Assembly: GCF_028736215.1 (NCBI RefSeq)
Contig: NZ_CP117883.1
Location: 4,464,001 to 4,528,000, forward strand
Length of the DNA stretch: 64,000 nucleotides
Direction of reading: 5' to 3'
DNA from: Mucilaginibacter sp. KACC 22773
Lineage (GTDB): Bacteria > Bacteroidota > Bacteroidia > Sphingobacteriales > Sphingobacteriaceae
The notes beneath the pieces are model-generated. The model saw nothing but the letters and a program-made list of their open reading frames with translations. It was not told the origin of the DNA and ran no database searches. A program made the translations under genes and the position numbers. The number at the start of each line of letters is the position of its first letter. Position 1 is the stretch's first letter. Below, one piece after another: positions 61,194-64,000 of this stretch.

Positions 61194-61925
61194 ATGCCCG
61201 CGCAAACAGCATCGGCAAATACCTTGAACGACTACTTTTTATTTATCGATACAGAAGCATCGGGCCTCCCGCTTAAATGGGACCTGCCTTACAGCGCCGA
61301 CGAGAATTGGCCCCACGCCCTGCAGGTGTCATGGCTTATTTACGACAGGCACCACACGCTGATTAAGCAACAGAACCACTACATAGGCAGCGAAGGCATC
61401 CATATTACACCTGCCGCCCTGGCTATTCACGGCCTTACCCCGGAGTTTTTGGCTATAAACGGCAAACCGCTAACCGAAGTACTGCAATTGCTGACCGCCG
61501 ATTTGCAACAATACCAACCTATGGTAACAGGCCATTTTATACGCCTGGATTATTACCTGCTGGGGGCGGCGTTTTACCGGTCGGCCATGGAAAACCCGTT
61601 GAATACACTGCCTGTTTTTTGTACCATGGCAGCTACCACGCACCTGGTGCACAGCTCGCTTACGCGACATTTAAGGTTAGAAGAGCTGTACTACATGTTG
61701 TTTAACACCGACTTGCAGCACCAGCACAACGCCCTGCATGATGCCCAGGCTACCGCCGCTTGCTTTTTTGAGTTACGCAACCGTGGCGAAATCCCGGATA
61801 AAAGCATCAGGCAGCAAAACCTGGATTTTGAACAACAGCGCGATCCAGCCCAAAAGCAAAAAGGCTGCTTATTGCCCGCGTTAATGCTTATATTGTTGGC
61901 AGCCATCATCATTTACAGCTTATGA
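61194..61925 (+). CDS. DEDDh 3'-5' exonuclease (DnaQ/PolC-like) with C-terminal membrane anchor
   Basis: A 243-residue protein. Exo I is FIDTEASGLPL (D, E), Exo II lies in VTGHFIRLDYYLLG (D), and Exo III is HNALHDAQATAACF (H, D), the DEDDh group. A C-terminal hydrophobic stretch (LLPALMLILLAAIIIYSL) suggests a membrane anchor. It would degrade single-stranded DNA or RNA ends; the physiological substrate is unknown. The stop overlaps the next gene by 4 bp (ATGA), so the two are translationally coupled. The same coupling of a DnaQ-like exonuclease with a CBS/DUF294 nucleotidyltransferase is a common bacterial arrangement. Confidence 0.88.
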   Translation: MPAQTASANTLNDYFLFIDTEASGLPLKWDLPYSADENWPHALQVSWLIYDRHHTLIKQQNHYIGSEGIHITPAALAIHGLTPEFLAINGKPLTEVLQLLTADLQQYQPMVTGHFIRLDYYLLGAAFYRSAMENPLNTLPVFCTMAATTHLVHSSLTRHLRLEELYYMLFNTDLQHQHNALHDAQATAACFFELRNRGEIPDKSIRQQNLDFEQQRDPAQKQKGCLLPALMLILLAAIIIYSL

Positions 61926-63829
61926 ACAACCGACTGGAATTCCTGAGAACTACTACGCCTTTTAACGCCCTGCCTCCCGATGTGCTGCAAGGCGTAGCCG
62001 AGCAGTTACAGGAAATCAGCTACCAAAAAGACGCGGTGATTTACCAGCAGGATATAACCATGATGAAGGGGGTTGATATTATTGTAAAGGGCAGCTATGA
62101 ATCGTTTTTTTACGATAGCGCCGGCAATAAGCGCTTGATAGAAAACCACCAGCCCGGTTTTTGCTACGGCGGCGTTTCGGTATTGCTTAACAGACGGCGG
62201 TCGTTACGTACGGTTGTTGCCAAAAAGGGAACGCTGGTGTATTTTTTGCACCGCAGGGATTTTCGGCTGCTGTGCAAAACTTACGAAGATTTCTTTTTGC
62301 ATTTTACAGCCGAGTTTGGCAAGCGGATGCAAAACGAGGAGTTTGTGCATTTTTTTAAGCAACCAGCCTCCTTTGCCGAAAGCTATATCGCATCTGAGCA
62401 ATTATACTCGCGCCGCGTAGAAAGTATAGAATACCGGCCCGTAGTAGGCTGCCATGAGCAAACGCCCATATTTAAAGCAGCACAGCTTATGGCTGCCCAA
62501 AAAACCAGCTGCCTTTTTATATTGGATGATGAGCAAAAGATTATTGGCTACGTAACTGATATTACGCTGCGCGATAAGGTGATAGCCCGGCAATATGATA
62601 CTGCCGGTGCCGTAAGCCCGGTTATGGATACGCCTATAGTGAGCATCAGCGCGGATGCCTTTGTTTACGAGGCGCTACTGATGATGTTCCAGACCAAAAC
62701 CCGGTACATCCTGATCCAAAAGGCCGGGGGATATGTGGGCTTTATCAGCCGCAATAAGTTGTTGAGCGAGCAGGCGCAATCGCCGCTGGTGTTTATACAA
62801 TCGGTTAAGCTGGCGCTATCAACAGATGAGCTGAAACGTAAGTGGCAAAGCGTACCGCAGTTTGTGACCCAACTACTTGGCCGTGGTGTAAACGCCGAGA
62901 TTGTGAACCAGATAATTACTACCGTTGCCGATACTATTGCGCAAAAAGTAATTGAAAGTGTAATTGACCAAATTGGGCCGCCTCCCGCCAAATTCGTTTT
63001 TATGGTGCTGGGCAGCGAGGGCCGTAAAGAACAAACCTTTAAAACCGACCAGGACAACGCCATTATTTATGAAGATAAAGCCAATGAGCACCGCGAAGAG
63101 GTACGGGCTTATTTTCTTGACCTGGCAACCCGGGTATCCAACGATTTAAACAACATTGGCTTTGTATACTGCACGGGCGATTTTATGGCCCAAAACCCTA
63201 AATGGACGCACTCCCTATCGCACTGGAAACGCAATTATGAGTACTGGATGGACGAATCTATCCCCGAAACGGTGATCAATTTTTCTACCTTTTTTGATTG
63301 CCGCACCATTTATGGCGAAAGCGCCATTATGAACGAACTGCACCAGTTTTTAGACGAACGGCTGCAACAGCCTTTAGAAAAGCTATTTTTCCATATGGCC
63401 AAAAATGCCTTGCAATACGAGCCGCCATTAACGTTTTTTAACACCATTCGCACGTTTAAAAAAGATAGCCGTGAGGTATTTGATATCAAAAGGACAATGA
63501 GCCCCATTGTTGACCTGGTACGAGTTTACGCCCTTAAGAACCGCATTTTTGAAGTAAACACCGGCGAGCGCATGAAAGCGCTTAAAGCAAAAGGAATTTT
63601 CTCCGAATCAGAATACCATGAACTGATCCAATCCTACTACTTCCTGATGAACCTGCGCCTAAAAAAACAAACCGAACAGATTATCCAGGATCATACCGAA
63701 CCTGATAATTACATTGACATCTCGCAGCTTTCAAAAATTGAACGCGTTACATTAAAGGAAATTTTCAAGATCATCGAAAACTTTCAGTCAAAGATCAAGG
63801 TATCGTTTACGGGTGGGTTATTGAGTTGA
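61922..63829 (+). CDS. cNMP-binding / CBS / DUF294 nucleotidyltransferase-like protein
   Basis: A 635-residue cytoplasmic protein. Order: cyclic-nucleotide-binding domain (about 10-130; VIYQQDITMMKGVDIIVKGSYES), a pair of CBS domains (about 170-285; AAQKTSCLFILDDEQKIIGYV and RYILIQKAGGYVGFISR), and a DUF294 nucleotidyltransferase (about 330-630; VLGSEGRKEQTFKTDQDNAIIY, with the two Asp of GSxxR...D.D). The C-terminal part is DUF294_C. Family members regulate acetate or ion transporters in some bacteria; here the partner is the exonuclease 4 bp upstream. No transporter is seen before the window ends. Confidence 0.93.
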   Translation: MNNRLEFLRTTTPFNALPPDVLQGVAEQLQEISYQKDAVIYQQDITMMKGVDIIVKGSYESFFYDSAGNKRLIENHQPGFCYGGVSVLLNRRRSLRTVVAKKGTLVYFLHRRDFRLLCKTYEDFFLHFTAEFGKRMQNEEFVHFFKQPASFAESYIASEQLYSRRVESIEYRPVVGCHEQTPIFKAAQLMAAQKTSCLFILDDEQKIIGYVTDITLRDKVIARQYDTAGAVSPVMDTPIVSISADAFVYEALLMMFQTKTRYILIQKAGGYVGFISRNKLLSEQAQSPLVFIQSVKLALSTDELKRKWQSVPQFVTQLLGRGVNAEIVNQIITTVADTIAQKVIESVIDQIGPPPAKFVFMVLGSEGRKEQTFKTDQDNAIIYEDKANEHREEVRAYFLDLATRVSNDLNNIGFVYCTGDFMAQNPKWTHSLSHWKRNYEYWMDESIPETVINFSTFFDCRTIYGESAIMNELHQFLDERLQQPLEKLFFHMAKNALQYEPPLTFFNTIRTFKKDSREVFDIKRTMSPIVDLVRVYALKNRIFEVNTGERMKALKAKGIFSESEYHELIQSYYFLMNLRLKKQTEQIIQDHTEPDNYIDISQLSKIERVTLKEIFKIIENFQSKIKVSFTGGLLS

Positions 63830-63879
63830 GTTTTTGTTCAGGATGTATTTGATTTTACAAAAACATTGGCTTTGAACGC

Positions 63880-64000
63880 CGGCTACGACTCACCCCGACG
63901 AGGCTACGCCCGTCTTCCCCTCTCTCCGACTGCGTCGCATAGAGGGGGCAAAAGAAAAAGGTAAGAAAGCAAAAAATAAGCTTCACCCTCTATGCGGCTT
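63880..64000. mobile_element. MITE-like dispersed element, copy 2 (cut by window edge)
   Basis: Begins CGGCTACGACTCACCCC, which matches the reverse complement of the right end of copy 1 (40537-40552). The internal GACTGCGTCGCATAGAGG and CACCCTCTATGCGG occur in the same order as in copy 1, with small length differences. Confidence 0.75.

Overview
The window looks like a chromosomal segment of a Bacteroidota bacterium, most likely a Sphingobacteriaceae member of the Mucilaginibacter/Pedobacter type. The signs are two SusC/SusD outer-membrane pairs, an ECF sigma/FecR pair, many Cys-anchored lipoproteins, TAnnTTTG-like -7 promoter elements, a mannobiose-type GH130/epimerase operon, moderate GC with AT-rich spacers, and many small dispersed repeats between genes. 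No rRNA, tRNA, prophage, insertion sequence or CRISPR array was seen.

Layout. 1-5.2 kb: an edge-truncated aromatic amino acid hydroxylase, a flippase-like membrane protein, and aguB/aguA (agmatine to putrescine) split by a four-helix-bundle gene flanked by short repeats. 5.2-25.6 kb: a polysaccharide-utilisation-like region, all on the minus strand except its regulator: SusC, SusD, a giant FG-GAP/ASPIC lipoprotein, a vanadium-haloperoxidase/PAP2 lipoprotein, two paralogous cytochrome-c/FG-GAP lipoproteins, a GH2 exo-glycosidase, a GH3 beta-glucosidase, and a divergent NUDIX/NrtR-type regulator. A palindrome TGTGTA-N5-TACACA lies next to the regulator, and a degenerate copy lies upstream of susC, suggesting one regulon.

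25.6-37.4 kb: an M1 metallopeptidase, NhaA, an Rpn-family nuclease with a strong internal ribosome site and a duplicated C-terminal tail, then an AraC regulator - sodium symporter - mannosylglucose phosphorylase - cellobiose 2-epimerase operon for beta-mannobiose/mannosylglucose catabolism. 37.4-40.1 kb: MlaE/MlaF/MlaD-type lipid transport. 40.1-45 kb: an accessory stretch with a MITE-like repeat, an antitoxin plus frameshifted PIN toxin, and a small protein that resembles a ubiquitin-like fold ending in Gly-Gly, encoded 2 bp before a DUF4132 protein. 45-51 kb: an esterase, a DUF1624 membrane acyltransferase-like protein, a histidine kinase with an ethylene-receptor-type sensor domain, a DinB protein and a PEP-mutase-family enzyme, separated by members of one repeat family. 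51-58.6 kb: a second SusD/SusC pair (with STN domain), FecR and ECF sigma, a complete trans-envelope signalling unit without an enzyme. 58.6-64 kb: another histidine kinase, a HopJ-family protein, a DEDDh exonuclease overlapping a cNMP/CBS/DUF294 nucleotidyltransferase, and a second copy of the MITE-like repeat at the right edge.

The most interesting items are the ethylene-receptor-like kinase, the gene-within-gene Rpn locus with a stand-alone duplicate of its inner product, the Gly-Gly ubiquitin-like/DUF4132 pair, the SusCD-linked haloperoxidase/cytochrome cassette with its candidate operator, and the habit of dispersed repeats of supplying the ends of protein-coding genes.
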